Source of the DNA: Burkholderiaceae bacterium
GTDB taxonomy: Bacteria; Pseudomonadota; Gammaproteobacteria; Burkholderiales; Burkholderiaceae_D
Length of the DNA: 23,542 bases
Assembly (NCBI GenBank): GCA_019752915.1
Contig: JAIELO010000267.1
Coordinates: 1 to 23,542, forward strand
Direction: 5' to 3'
Shown here: positions 1 to 7,714 of the stretch, in pieces
How positions within the stretch are numbered: position 1 is the first letter of the stretch
Layout: each line of letters starts with the position of its first letter
The notes under the pieces: model-generated
Seen by the model: only the letters and a program-made list of their open reading frames with translations
Databases searched by the model: none
Told to the model about the DNA's origin: nothing
Translations under genes and position numbers: made by a program

Positions 1-527
1 GCACCCTGCAACCACGCAAGAATGTCGGCCGTTTGCTGGAAGCCTATCTGGCTTTGCCGCCGGTGCTGCGTTCGGCGCGCCAGCTGGTGATCGTCGGTGC
101 GCCGGGCTGGCGCAGCGCGGAACTGGTGGCGCAACTCAAAGCTGCGCAGCAGCGCGGCGAAAACGTGGTCTGGCTCGACCAGCTGACCGATGACGCCCAG
201 CTGCAGCAACTGTATGCCAGTGCCGGTGCATTTATCTTCCCTTCGCTGCACGAGGGCTTCGGCCTGCCCTTACTGGAAGCGTTTGCCAGCGGTGTGCCGG
301 TGGCCTGCTCCGGCACCTCCTCGCTGCCGGAAGTGGCGCATGGCGCCGCGCTGGAATTCGATCCACTGTCGGTGCCGGAAATCAGTGCCGCCATGACCAC
401 ACTGGTGCGCGACGACGCCACCCGTCAGCGCTGCATTGCGGCCGGGCGCCGCCGTGCGCTGGAGCTGACCTGGGAAGTGGCCGCGCGCCGCAGCGTCGCC
501 GTGTATCAGCAAGTCCTTACGAAATAA
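1..527 (+). CDS. Glycosyltransferase family 4, C-terminal part (5' end outside window)
   Basis: The reading frame is open from the first bases of the window (frame starting at base 3) to the TAA at 525-527, so the gene begins upstream. The first visible residues read TLQPRKNVGRLLEAY, the usual linker into the C-terminal Rossmann lobe of group 1 (GT4) glycosyltransferases. Further on, the EGFGLPLLEA stretch is the E-x7-E nucleotide-sugar binding signature, followed by the typical GVPVACSGTSSLPEVAHGAA segment. The family transfers a sugar from a nucleotide donor, usually while building surface polysaccharide at the cytoplasmic face of the inner membrane. The TTG at base 33 is internal, not a start. 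The next glycosyltransferase begins 6 bp after the stop, so the two are probably co-transcribed. Donor and acceptor cannot be read from the sequence. Confidence 0.93.
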   Translation, partial: TLQPRKNVGRLLEAYLALPPVLRSARQLVIVGAPGWRSAELVAQLKAAQQRGENVVWLDQLTDDAQLQQLYASAGAFIFPSLHEGFGLPLLEAFASGVPVACSGTSSLPEVAHGAALEFDPLSVPEISAAMTTLVRDDATRQRCIAAGRRRALELTWEVAARRSVAVYQQVLTK

Positions 528-533
528 TCTGCG

Positions 534-1655
534 ATGCGCGTTCTCCATTTCTACAAGACCTATTATCCCGACACCTGGGGCGGCATCGAGCAGGTGATCC
601 GCCAGCTGTGTGTCGGCACCGGTCGCCTCGGCATACAGAATGATGTCCTGACACTGACCCGCGATGCGGGCCCGCAACAAATGGAATTCGAAGGCCATAC
701 GGTGCACCGCATGCCGCTCGATTTCGAGATTGCTTCGACCGGTTTTTCGTTTGCTGCGATCCGCCAGCTGGCGCGTCTGGCGCGCGAGGCTGACGTCATC
801 CACTACCATTTTCCGTGGCCGTTCATGGATCTGGCGCATTTTCTGGCGCGGATTAAAAAGCCGACCCTGGTGACCTACCATTCGGACATTGTGCGGCAGA
901 AAAATCTGCTGCGCGTGTATGGTCCGCTGAAGCGCAAGTTCCTGCATGACGTGGATGCGATTATCGCCACCTCGCCCAACTATCTGGCCTCGTCGCCGGT
1001 ATTGAAACGTTTCGAACACAAGACCCGTACCATCACCTATGGTCTGGACAAGAGTATCTATCCGCGTCCGTCGGAACGGGTCAAACAGCAGTGGCGCGCC
1101 CGCTGCGGCGAGCGCTTCTTCCTGTTCGTCGGGGTACTGCGCTACTACAAAGGCTTGCACATTCTGCTCGATGCGATGGCCCATCTCGATTATCCGGTGG
1201 TGATCGTCGGTGCCGGACCGATCGAGCAGGAACTCAAACGGCATGCCGAGCGGCTCGGGTTGAGCCACGTGCTGTTTGTCGGCGCGCTGGACGAGGAAGA
1301 CAAGGTGGCGCTGCTCGAACTGAGCTACGCCATGGTGTTCCCGTCGCACCTGCGTTCGGAAGCTTTTGGCATCTCGCTGCTGGAGGGGGCGATGTATGGC
1401 AAACCCATGATTTCGAGCGAGATCGGCACCGGCACGACCTACATCAACATCGATCAGGACACCGGACTGGTGGTGCCGCCCGATGATCCGCAGGCACTCG
1501 GTGCAGCCATGCGCTATCTGTGGGAGCACCCGCAGCGGGCCGCCGAGATGGGACAGCGTGCCGAAGCGCGCTACTGGGAACTGTTTACTGCCGACACCAT
1601 GGCGCGCAATTACGCGGCGCTGTATGAGGAGCTGGCCGCTCCCCGGCGTAGCTGA
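534..1655 (+). CDS. Glycosyltransferase family 4 protein
   Basis: The predicted 373-residue protein starts MRVLHFYKTYYPDTWGGIEQVI, where the WGGIEQ segment is the N-terminal glycine-rich acceptor-lobe motif of GT4 enzymes. The C-terminal lobe shows VGVLRYYKGLHILLDAM, then VIVGAGP, and then EAFGISLLEG, the E-x7-E donor-binding signature, followed by GKPMISSEIGTG. Length is normal for the family. It probably adds a hexose or deoxyhexose to a lipid-linked surface glycan in the cytoplasm. The ATG lies 6 bp after the stop of the preceding glycosyltransferase, with only a weak ribosome binding site, which suggests translational coupling. This looks like the last gene of a polysaccharide cluster, because a two-component system follows after 75 bp. 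The exact sugar specificity is unknown. Confidence 0.93.
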   Translation: MRVLHFYKTYYPDTWGGIEQVIRQLCVGTGRLGIQNDVLTLTRDAGPQQMEFEGHTVHRMPLDFEIASTGFSFAAIRQLARLAREADVIHYHFPWPFMDLAHFLARIKKPTLVTYHSDIVRQKNLLRVYGPLKRKFLHDVDAIIATSPNYLASSPVLKRFEHKTRTITYGLDKSIYPRPSERVKQQWRARCGERFFLFVGVLRYYKGLHILLDAMAHLDYPVVIVGAGPIEQELKRHAERLGLSHVLFVGALDEEDKVALLELSYAMVFPSHLRSEAFGISLLEGAMYGKPMISSEIGTGTTYINIDQDTGLVVPPDDPQALGAAMRYLWEHPQRAAEMGQRAEARYWELFTADTMARNYAALYEELAAPRRS

Positions 1656-1692
1656 AGCGCTGAACGCCTAAGCGCCTGACAGGGTGGGGCGC

Positions 1693-1708
1693 GGTAGAAT
1701 AGTCTACC
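1693..1708. promoter_or_regulatory. Small inverted repeat ahead of response regulator
   Basis: GGTAGA-ATAG-TCTACC is a perfect 6-bp inverted repeat with a 4-base centre, ending 22 bases before the response regulator start. The left arm contains TAGAAT, which resembles a -10 box. It could be an operator or a small hairpin in the leader; no well-spaced -35 was found. Confidence 0.35.
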
Positions 1709-1730
1709 CACAGAATTGCCGGAGAGTCGC

Positions 1731-2435
1731 GTGCGCTGCCTTGTCATTGAAGACGAAATCGATACCTCGAACTATATCTGCAAAGGTCTGCGCGATGCCG
1801 GCCATGCAGTGAGCGCCTGCGCCAGCGGTAGCGAAGGCGCGAAGCTGGCGCTGGGCAGCGAGTGGGATATCGTGATTCTCGACCGCATGCTGCCCGGCTG
1901 CAGCGATGGCTTGTCCATCGTCGAGCAGATGCGCGCGCAGGGCAAGAGCACGCCGGTGATCATCGTCAGTGCCCTCAATTCCATCGATGCCCGGGTGGGG
2001 GGGCTGCGTGGCGGTGCCGATGACTATCTGTCCAAACCGTTTGCCTTTTCCGAACTGCTGGCACGCATCGAGGCGCTGCAGCGGCGCAGCGGACCGGGCG
2101 CCGATAGCGCCCAGTTGCAGGTGGCCGATCTGCGGCTGGACTTGCGCACCTTGCGGGTGACCCGGGGCAGCAAGGTGATTGCCTTGCAGCCGCGCGAATA
2201 CCGCCTGCTGGAATACCTGATGCGCAATGTGAATCAGGTGGTGACCCGCACCATGCTACTGGAATCGGTGTGGGACTATCACTTCGACCCGCAGACCAAT
2301 GTGATCGATGTGCAGATCAGCCGCCTGCGTGCCAAGGTCGACAAGGATTTCCCCGTGATGCTGATTCATACCCTGCGTGGCGTTGGCTACCGTATGGGCG
2401 TCAGTACGGCGCAGCCGGCGGCCGGCCTTGAGTAA
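1731..2435 (+). CDS. OmpR/PhoB-family DNA-binding response regulator
   Basis: Residues 1-115 form a receiver domain: acidic pocket E7/D8, phosphorylatable D51 in VILDRMLPG, switch residue S80 in VIIVSA, and conserved K102 in LSKPF. Residues from about 130 to the end form a winged-helix trans_reg_C domain, with LQPREYRLLEYLMRN, the recognition-helix region DPQTNVIDVQISRLRAKVD and the closing TLRGVGYRMG. I place the start at GTG 1731 because GGAGAG (1721-1726) precedes it at good spacing and the protein then begins MRCLVIEDE, a normal receiver N-terminus; an in-frame TTG at 1716 lies upstream of that site. The gene overlaps the histidine kinase gene. It probably activates or represses the efflux genes that follow; the inducing signal is unknown. 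Confidence 0.93.
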   Translation: MRCLVIEDEIDTSNYICKGLRDAGHAVSACASGSEGAKLALGSEWDIVILDRMLPGCSDGLSIVEQMRAQGKSTPVIIVSALNSIDARVGGLRGGADDYLSKPFAFSELLARIEALQRRSGPGADSAQLQVADLRLDLRTLRVTRGSKVIALQPREYRLLEYLMRNVNQVVTRTMLLESVWDYHFDPQTNVIDVQISRLRAKVDKDFPVMLIHTLRGVGYRMGVSTAQPAAGLE

Positions 2436-3810
2436 GCTGCACACCTCGATCGCTGTCAAGCTGGTACTCGGCTACGGCCTGCTGGGGACGGCGTCGATTG
2501 CGCTGGTGTCGGCAGTGTTCTACCGCGGCACGGTGGGCGTGCTGGAGCGCGAAAATGATAACCGTCTGCAGGCTCAGGCCGACCGTCTGCTGGTGCGTGC
2601 CATGGGCCGCCCTCACAAGGTGCTGAAGGCGGAAGTGCGGCGCCAGCTCGATGACGGCATCGACAGCGATCGCGAGGTGTTCGAACTGGTGGCAGCGGAC
2701 GGCAGTGGTGAAGTGGGCAATCTGACGTCGTGGCCAGCCTTGCCGCGCGACCGCGAGGACGACGGCGTGCAGATGCTGACCTCGGTGGTGATGCGCGATG
2801 GTCTGCCGACCCGCGCGCGGCTGGCGCTACGCCCGCTCAAGCGCGGCGGCATGCTGATCGTCGGGCGCGACCTGAGCGAGCAGGAAGCGGTGCGCACCGT
2901 GATCTGGCATGCGGTGCTGGCCGGTGCCGGTGTCTCGCTGTTGTTGACGGTGGCGGGGGCGCTGCTGTTCCGGCGCATGACGGAGCGGCGGCTGGGAGCG
3001 ATCCGTCGCACCGCCGCGCAGATCGAGGCCGGCGATCTCAGTTCGCGCATTCCGGTGGCCGGTGACGATGAATTTGCCCTGCTCGGCAGCGACATTAACC
3101 GCATGCTGGACCGCATCGAACTGCTGATGGACGGGATCCGGCATGTCTCGAATGCGATTGCCCACGACCTGCGCACGCCGCTGGGGCGGATCCGCAGCAA
3201 GCTCGATGAAGCACTACGCCATACACCCAGCGTGCCGCAGCTGAGTGGCGCCGCGCACGACGCGATCGAGCATATCGATGACCTGATCCGCCTGTTCGAG
3301 CGCCTGCTGCAGATTGCCGAAGCCGAATCGGGCGTGCGTACCCGTCTGTTCGAACGGCTCGATCTGCTGCAGATCGCCCGCGATATGGGCGAGATGTACG
3401 AAGCCAGCGCCGAGGACCGTGGCGTGACGCTGACGCTGGCGCTGGAAGCCAGTGTGGAAGTCGATGGTGACCGCAATCTGCTGGCCAGCGCGGTGGCCAG
3501 TCTGCTCGATAACGCCATCAAATATGCCGGCGCCGGGGCGCATATACGGCTGGCCGTGGGCGTGTTCCAGGGGCGTGCGGCGATTGTGGTGGCCGACAAC
3601 GGTCCCGGTATTCCGGCTACGGAGCTGGGTAAGGTGACCCAGCGTTTCTACCGGGTCGACGCGAGCCGCCACTTGCCCGGCAATGGTCTGGGGCTGGCCA
3701 TCGTCAGCGCCACGGCGCTTTCGCATGGCGGCGAACTGCAGCTCGAAGACGGCGCGCCGGGGCTGGTGGCGCGTATTCTGCTACCGCTGGCGGCCGATAC
3801 TGGCGCCTGA
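2428..3810 (+). CDS. Sensor histidine kinase (HAMP, HisKA, HATPase)
   Basis: This inner-membrane kinase has TM1 near residues 11-32 (VLGYGLLGTASIALVSAVFY), a short periplasmic domain of about 130 residues, TM2 (VIWHAVLAGAGVSLLLTVAGALLF), a HAMP linker, and a HisKA domain with the phospho-acceptor H246 in the H-box HDLRTPL. The ATPase domain carries the N-box LLDNAIKYAG, the G1-box DNGPGIP and the G2-box GNGLGLAIVSA. It should autophosphorylate and pass phosphate to D51 of the upstream regulator. I favour TTG 2428 (460 residues), overlapping the regulator stop by 8 bp, because SKLHTSIAVKLV gives a normal cytoplasmic N-terminus. An in-frame GTG at 2377 would add 17 arginine-rich residues and cannot be excluded. 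Related to the QseC/TctE-like class; the ligand is not predictable. Confidence 0.9.
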   Translation: MSKLHTSIAVKLVLGYGLLGTASIALVSAVFYRGTVGVLERENDNRLQAQADRLLVRAMGRPHKVLKAEVRRQLDDGIDSDREVFELVAADGSGEVGNLTSWPALPRDREDDGVQMLTSVVMRDGLPTRARLALRPLKRGGMLIVGRDLSEQEAVRTVIWHAVLAGAGVSLLLTVAGALLFRRMTERRLGAIRRTAAQIEAGDLSSRIPVAGDDEFALLGSDINRMLDRIELLMDGIRHVSNAIAHDLRTPLGRIRSKLDEALRHTPSVPQLSGAAHDAIEHIDDLIRLFERLLQIAEAESGVRTRLFERLDLLQIARDMGEMYEASAEDRGVTLTLALEASVEVDGDRNLLASAVASLLDNAIKYAGAGAHIRLAVGVFQGRAAIVVADNGPGIPATELGKVTQRFYRVDASRHLPGNGLGLAIVSATALSHGGELQLEDGAPGLVARILLPLAADTGA

Positions 3811-3909
3811 AGAATTCCCTCCGGCCTAATTGCATTTACGACAAAATTCAATAATACTGCCTGAGTTGATCCGCATTTCGACGGATCTCGCTCAGGGATA
3901 CATGCAACG
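3811..3909 (+). promoter_or_regulatory. Intergenic leader of the efflux operon with hairpin at the ribosome binding site
   Basis: This AT-richer spacer holds a two-part stem: CCTGAG (3860-3865) with CTCAGG (3891-3896), and inside it GATCCG (3868-3873) with CGGATC (3882-3887). The only purine-rich candidate ribosome binding site for the adaptor gene, AGGGA (3894-3898), overlaps the right arm, so folding could limit translation. An ATG at 3902 opens a six-codon out-of-frame reading frame that runs over the true start. A weak promoter-like pair (TTGCAT at 3830, TAATAC at 3852) precedes the stem. Confidence 0.4.
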
Positions 3910-5148
3910 ATGGCTTTTTTGACCAGGAAGAAGATCGTGCTCGCCGTTGGCCTGCTGATCGTGGCCGGCGCAGGGTCGGTCTGGTACAACCGTTCCAAAC
4001 CTGCCGTGGTGGAAGCAGCACGCTTCCGTAGCGCGGCCGTGGATCGCGGCACCATTACCCAGACCGTCACGGCGACCGGCACCATCAATCCGGTGGCGCT
4101 GATTAATATCGGTTCGCAGGTCTCCGGTACGGTCAGCGAATTGAAGGCCGATTTCAACGATCATGTGAAGAAAGGTCAGGTGCTGCTGAAGCTCGATCCG
4201 ACCATTTTCAATGCCGTGATCGCCCAGAGCGAAGCCCAGCAGGCATCGGCGCGCGCCAATCTGCGGCTGGCGCAGGCGACCTTCCAGCGCAATCAGACGC
4301 TGGTAGCGCAAAGCTTCATGTCCTCGCTGGCGCTGGACCAGTCGCGCCGCGAAGTGGAAGTGGCGCAGGCAAATTTACAGCTGGCGCAGGCGCAACTGGC
4401 ACGCGCTCAGGCAGATCTGAATAACAGCGTGATCCGCTCGCCGATCGATGGTGTGATCATCAAGCGCACCGTCGATCTGGGCCAGACGGTAGCAGCATCG
4501 TTCACCACCCCGACGCTGTTCCAGATCGCCCGCGACCTGACCAAGATGCAGATCGATACCAGTGTTTCGGAAGCCGATGTGGGTGCGCTCAAGGAAGGCC
4601 AGCAGGCGCGCTTCGTGGTCGACGCCTACCCGGACAAGGAATTCGAAGCGCGCATGCGCCAGTTCCGGCTGGCCGCCAATGTGGTGCAGAATGTGGTCAC
4701 CTACAACGTGGTGCTGGACGTGGATAATACCGATGAGTTGCTCAAGCCCGGCATGACGGCACAGGTGCGGCTGCTGGTAGGGAATCGTCAGCAGGTGCTG
4801 CGCATCCCGACGGCGGCCTTGCGCTTCCGTCTGAGTGACGAGGAAATCGAGAAGCAGAAGCAGAAGAGCAAGGCCAGTGCCAGCGCCAGCGCCAGCGCCA
4901 GTGCCGCAGCGAGTGCCAGTGCCAGTGCCCAAGTGCCGCTGCCGGAAGATGATGCCGCCTTCCGTAGCAAGAGTGAGCTGGCGCGCACCTTCAAGATTTA
5001 TGTGCTGGATGCGAACAACCAGCCGCTGGCCAAAGATATCCGCATCGGGCTGTCCAACTTCCGCTTCACCGAAGTGCTGGGCGGTGATCTGAAGCAGGGC
5101 GACAAGGTGATTACCCGCGCGCTCGGCGAAAAACCGGAGGAGCTGTGA
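3910..5148 (+). CDS. macA: MacA-like periplasmic adaptor of an ABC efflux pump (HlyD/RND adaptor family)
   Basis: A single N-terminal membrane anchor (KKIVLAVGLLIVAGAGSVWY) is followed by the barrel/lipoyl half motif TVTATGTINPVALINIGSQVSGTVSEL, an alpha-helical hairpin rich in QA repeats (residues about 95-165), the second lipoyl half SPIDGVIIKRTVDLGQTVAASF, and a beta-barrel domain ending in LKPGMTAQVRLLVGNR. These are the domains of periplasmic adaptors that bridge an inner-membrane ABC permease to TolC. At 412 residues it is longer than most MacA proteins, mainly because of an insert: a charged stretch (EEIEKQKQKSK) followed by 19 residues of alternating Ala/Ser (322-340). The stop overlaps the next start (GTGA), so it is coupled to the ATPase. 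The substrate (macrolide, peptide, lipid or siderophore) cannot be told. Confidence 0.92.
   Translation: MAFLTRKKIVLAVGLLIVAGAGSVWYNRSKPAVVEAARFRSAAVDRGTITQTVTATGTINPVALINIGSQVSGTVSELKADFNDHVKKGQVLLKLDPTIFNAVIAQSEAQQASARANLRLAQATFQRNQTLVAQSFMSSLALDQSRREVEVAQANLQLAQAQLARAQADLNNSVIRSPIDGVIIKRTVDLGQTVAASFTTPTLFQIARDLTKMQIDTSVSEADVGALKEGQQARFVVDAYPDKEFEARMRQFRLAANVVQNVVTYNVVLDVDNTDELLKPGMTAQVRLLVGNRQQVLRIPTAALRFRLSDEEIEKQKQKSKASASASASASAAASASASAQVPLPEDDAAFRSKSELARTFKIYVLDANNQPLAKDIRIGLSNFRFTEVLGGDLKQGDKVITRALGEKPEEL
4873..4929 (+). repeat. In-frame hexamer repeat (GCCAGY) coding Ala-Ser
   Basis: Inside macA, GCC-AGC/AGT codon pairs repeat almost without interruption for 57 bases, coding (AS)5-AA-(AS)3-A, residues 322-340. 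The unit is 6 bp, so changes in copy number would keep the frame. Confidence 0.85.
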
Positions 5149-5891
5149 CCGAGCTGCTGATCGACATCCGTCAGGTCACCAAGAGCTACCACTCGGGAAA
5201 TGTCGAGACTCAGGTGCTGTTCGGGATTGATCTGGCCGTGCCGCGCGGCGATTTTCTTGCCGTGATGGGGCAGTCCGGTTCCGGCAAATCGACCCTGATG
5301 AATATTTTCGGCTGTCTTGATCAGGCCAGCGGTGGCAGTTACTTCCTCAACGGGGTGGATACGCTGACGCTGTCGCGCGCCGAATTGGCCACCATCCGCA
5401 ACCGCACCATCGGCTTTGTGTTCCAGAGCTTTAATCTGATCAAGCGCATGAGCGTGGCCGAGAATGTAGCGCTGCCGCTGATCTATGCCGGCGTGTCGCG
5501 CGCCAAAGCGCATGCGAAAGCCTTGCTGGAACTGGAGCGGGTGGGATTGAAGGAGTATGCGAAGCGCACTCCCAACCAGCTGTCCGGTGGCCAGCAGCAG
5601 CGCGTCGCGATTGCCCGTGCGCTGGTGGGCGATCCGCCGCTGATACTGGCCGACGAACCGACCGGCAATCTGGATACCCAGACCAGCATCGACATCATGC
5701 GCTCGTTCCAGCAGCTGAACGAGGAACGCGGCATTACCATTCTGCTGGTGACGCACGAACCGGACATCGCCGCCTACGCCAAGCGGCTGATGCGTCTCAA
5801 GGATGGCCGGGTGCTGTATGACGGCCCGGCAGCGGAAGGCCTGCGTCAGCTGGCCGCCAGTCACGAAGCACTCACGGTAGCGAGCCTATGA
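5145..5891 (+). CDS. ABC transporter ATP-binding protein (MacB/LolD type)
   Basis: This 248-residue cytoplasmic ATPase shows the Walker A motif GQSGSGKST, the Q-loop VFQSFNLI, the signature LSGGQQQR, the Walker B LILADEPTGNLD and the H-loop VTHEPD. The LIKRMSVAENVALPLIY segment and the GNLD after Walker B are typical of the LolD/MacB branch, which powers mechanotransmission through FtsX-like permeases rather than classical transport. The start is GTG 5145, overlapping the macA stop by 4 bp with GGAGGAG just upstream; its own stop overlaps the permease start (ATGA). In E. coli MacB this domain and the permease are one polypeptide; here they are two genes. Confidence 0.95.
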   Translation: MTELLIDIRQVTKSYHSGNVETQVLFGIDLAVPRGDFLAVMGQSGSGKSTLMNIFGCLDQASGGSYFLNGVDTLTLSRAELATIRNRTIGFVFQSFNLIKRMSVAENVALPLIYAGVSRAKAHAKALLELERVGLKEYAKRTPNQLSGGQQQRVAIARALVGDPPLILADEPTGNLDTQTSIDIMRSFQQLNEERGITILLVTHEPDIAAYAKRLMRLKDGRVLYDGPAAEGLRQLAASHEALTVASL

Positions 5892-7111
5892 ATCCCTTAC
5901 AGATCGTGGTGGAAGCGTTCCGCTCGATGATGGCGAACCGCCTGCGCACCTTGCTGACCATGCTGGGCATCATCATCGGGATTACTTCGGTGGTGTTGCT
6001 GCTGGCCGTGGGCGACAGCATGAAGCGTTTCATCGCCAAGGAGCTCGAGCAACTGGGCACCAACATGCTGTTTGTTTCGCCCGGTGGCGATCGCGCCCAG
6101 CAGCAGCGCATGCGTACTGGCGCCGCACCGGCGCTGACCATGGCCGATGCGGCAGCGCTCAATGCCCTGCCGTCGCTGGCCGGTGCTGCGCCGGTGCTAC
6201 AGGGCGGCTTCAATCTGTCGGTGGGTAACGAGAGTGCCTCGAAGACCGTGCACGGCGTGTCCACCGCAATGTTCAAGGTGCGCGGCTGGAAAATCGATCA
6301 GGGCAATGTGTTCAGCGATGCCGATGTGCGGGCGTCTGCACGGATGGTGGTGATCGGCCATAAAATCGCCGACCAGTTCTTCTACAAAACCGATCCGCTG
6401 GGTAAATACATCCGTATCGAGAATGTCTCGTTCCAGGTGGTGGGGGTGCTGTACGGCGAGGGCAAGCAGGTCGATGGCGGTGATCTGGCCGATTACGTGC
6501 TGGTGCCGATTACGGCGGCTGCCGCGAATCTGGTACGACTGCCATTCCCCGGCAATGTGCATTATGTGGTGGCGCAGGGCAAGTCCGGCGGCAATCTGCA
6601 GGATGCCATCCAGGACATCAACGAAACGCTGCGCGACCGCCACCACATCAAGTTCGAGCAGCCGGACGATTTCCGCATCGATAACCTGGCCTCGTTCGCC
6701 GAGACCGCGCAGAAGATCAGCGCCGGCCTGGCCGCGCTGCTGGGCCTGATCGGCGCGATCTCGCTGATCGTCGGCGGCATCGGCATCATGAACATCATGC
6801 TGGTGTCGGTGACCGAGCGCACCCGCGAAATCGGCATCCGCATGGCAATCGGCGCTAAACCGCGCGATGTGCTGTGGCAGTTCCTGACCGAAGCCGTGGT
6901 GATCTGTCTGGTGGGCGGGCTGTTCGGCGTGGTGCTGGCCAGTGCTGCGGCGGCAGCGATTACTGCCACGGGCAAGTTCGATGTCTTCATCACCGTGCAG
7001 GCGGTGGTGGTGGCTTGCGGCTTTTCCAGTCTGGTGGGGGTGTTCTTCGGCTTCTATCCGGCGCGGCGCGCTTCGCGGCTGCTGCCAGTGGACTGCCTGC
7101 GCTACGAATAG
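5888..7111 (+). CDS. ABC transporter permease, MacB/FtsX type
   Basis: The 407-residue inner-membrane protein has the MacB layout. TM1 near residues 17-38 (LRTLLTMLGIIIGITSVVLLLAVG) is followed by a large periplasmic MacB_PCD domain (about 50-280) and then three C-terminal helices in the FtsX domain (ALLGLIGAISLIVGGIGIMNIMLVSV, an AVVICLVGGLFGVVLASAAAAA helix, and AVVVACGFSSLVGVFFGFYPA). The cytoplasmic coupling segment TERTREIGIRMAIGAKPRDVLWQFLTEA and the ending YPARRASRLLPVDCLRYE are family hallmarks. With the adaptor and the ATPase it should form a tripartite efflux complex that needs a TolC-type outer-membrane channel, which is not encoded in the window. Confidence 0.95.
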   Translation: MNPLQIVVEAFRSMMANRLRTLLTMLGIIIGITSVVLLLAVGDSMKRFIAKELEQLGTNMLFVSPGGDRAQQQRMRTGAAPALTMADAAALNALPSLAGAAPVLQGGFNLSVGNESASKTVHGVSTAMFKVRGWKIDQGNVFSDADVRASARMVVIGHKIADQFFYKTDPLGKYIRIENVSFQVVGVLYGEGKQVDGGDLADYVLVPITAAAANLVRLPFPGNVHYVVAQGKSGGNLQDAIQDINETLRDRHHIKFEQPDDFRIDNLASFAETAQKISAGLAALLGLIGAISLIVGGIGIMNIMLVSVTERTREIGIRMAIGAKPRDVLWQFLTEAVVICLVGGLFGVVLASAAAAAITATGKFDVFITVQAVVVACGFSSLVGVFFGFYPARRASRLLPVDCLRYE

Positions 7112-7119
7112 CCGGGCTG

Positions 7120-7149
7120 CTGTCGCGGTGCCGGCAGGCGTCGCGACAG
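7120..7149. terminator. Hairpin between convergent genes
   Basis: CTGTCGCG (7120-7127) and CGCGACAG (7142-7149) form a perfect 8-bp stem in the 51-bp gap between the permease stop and the stop of the minus-strand membrane protein. No strong T-run follows on either strand, so it may be a weak or factor-assisted terminator serving both sides. Confidence 0.5.
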
Positions 7150-7162
7150 TGCCGCTAATCGC

Positions 7163-7597
7163 TTAGAAATCGAATTTATTGCTGCGCACTTCCTGTTGCG
7201 GCTTGGCGGCCAGCGCCTGTTTTTCACGCAGCGCCTGTTCCCGGCGCTGCTGGGCTTCCAGCCTGCGCTGGGCCTGACGGGCGTTGAAATCGACGATGCG
7301 TTGCTGGGCCGCGCGCGCCACTTTGCTGTTGTGCAGGATGGTGATTTTCTGCTGCATGGCGGCGGCCCACAGCACGAACACCAGCGCCAGTGCCAGCAGA
7401 TAGGCTGCTTGCCAGACCCCGTAGTTTTGCTGGAGAAAGGGGAAGATCGGGCGGGCATCTTCCAGCCAGCCCTGTCCCAGTACGGCGAACATGGCGGCCA
7501 GCCCACCCCAGGCGGCGGTCTTGGCAATCAGCCAGCGACAGGCAGTTACCCGTTCATCCCAATAGGCTAAGGTGTCTGAAGAGGTGTCACGCGGCAT
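7163..7597 (-). CDS. Small two-helix membrane protein of unknown function
   Basis: I do not recognise this 144-residue protein. It starts MPRDTSSDTLAYWDERVTACRW, has a hydrophobic segment near residues 23-43 (LIAKTAAWGGLAAMFAVLGQG) and a second near 64-82 (AAYLLALALVFVLWAAA), and ends in a charged Gln/Arg/Ala-rich tail (about 92-137) that is probably a cytoplasmic coiled coil. The coding pattern matches its neighbours, so it is likely a real gene. The ATG at 7597 is the only plausible upstream start, although no good ribosome binding site precedes it. It stands alone, convergent with the efflux permease gene and separated from the YeeE operon by 117 bp of AT-rich DNA. Confidence 0.75.
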   Translation of the reverse strand: MPRDTSSDTLAYWDERVTACRWLIAKTAAWGGLAAMFAVLGQGWLEDARPIFPFLQQNYGVWQAAYLLALALVFVLWAAAMQQKITILHNSKVARAAQQRIVDFNARQAQRRLEAQQRREQALREKQALAAKPQQEVRSNKFDF

Positions 7598-7714
7598 GGC
7601 TATCGTGCAAACTTATGCTAAACAAAAGAACAGGTCGTATTATGTCATATTTTCCCATAAGGAAACTATTCTTGCACTATTTTGTGCAACACCAATCGAT
7701 CTTCAGGGCGCGTG
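7598..7714. promoter_or_regulatory. AT-rich intergenic region with inverted repeats
   Basis: This stretch is much richer in A/T than its surroundings. It contains TTGCAC-TATTTT-GTGCAA (7672-7689), a perfect 6-bp inverted repeat, and TTTCC-CATAA-GGAAA just before it. On the minus strand it should carry the promoter of the small membrane protein (for example the -10-like CATAAT). The first repeat is not followed by a T-run on the minus strand, so it looks more like an operator than a terminator. Confidence 0.4.

Noticed and set aside
270..1529. 419-codon minus-strand frame opposite the glycosyltransferases
   Set aside because: It spans two real genes and their junction and shows no recognisable domain.
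4873..4929. CRISPR-like or phage-type tandem array
   Set aside because: The 6-bp unit is in frame within macA and simply codes Ala-Ser; there are no spacers.
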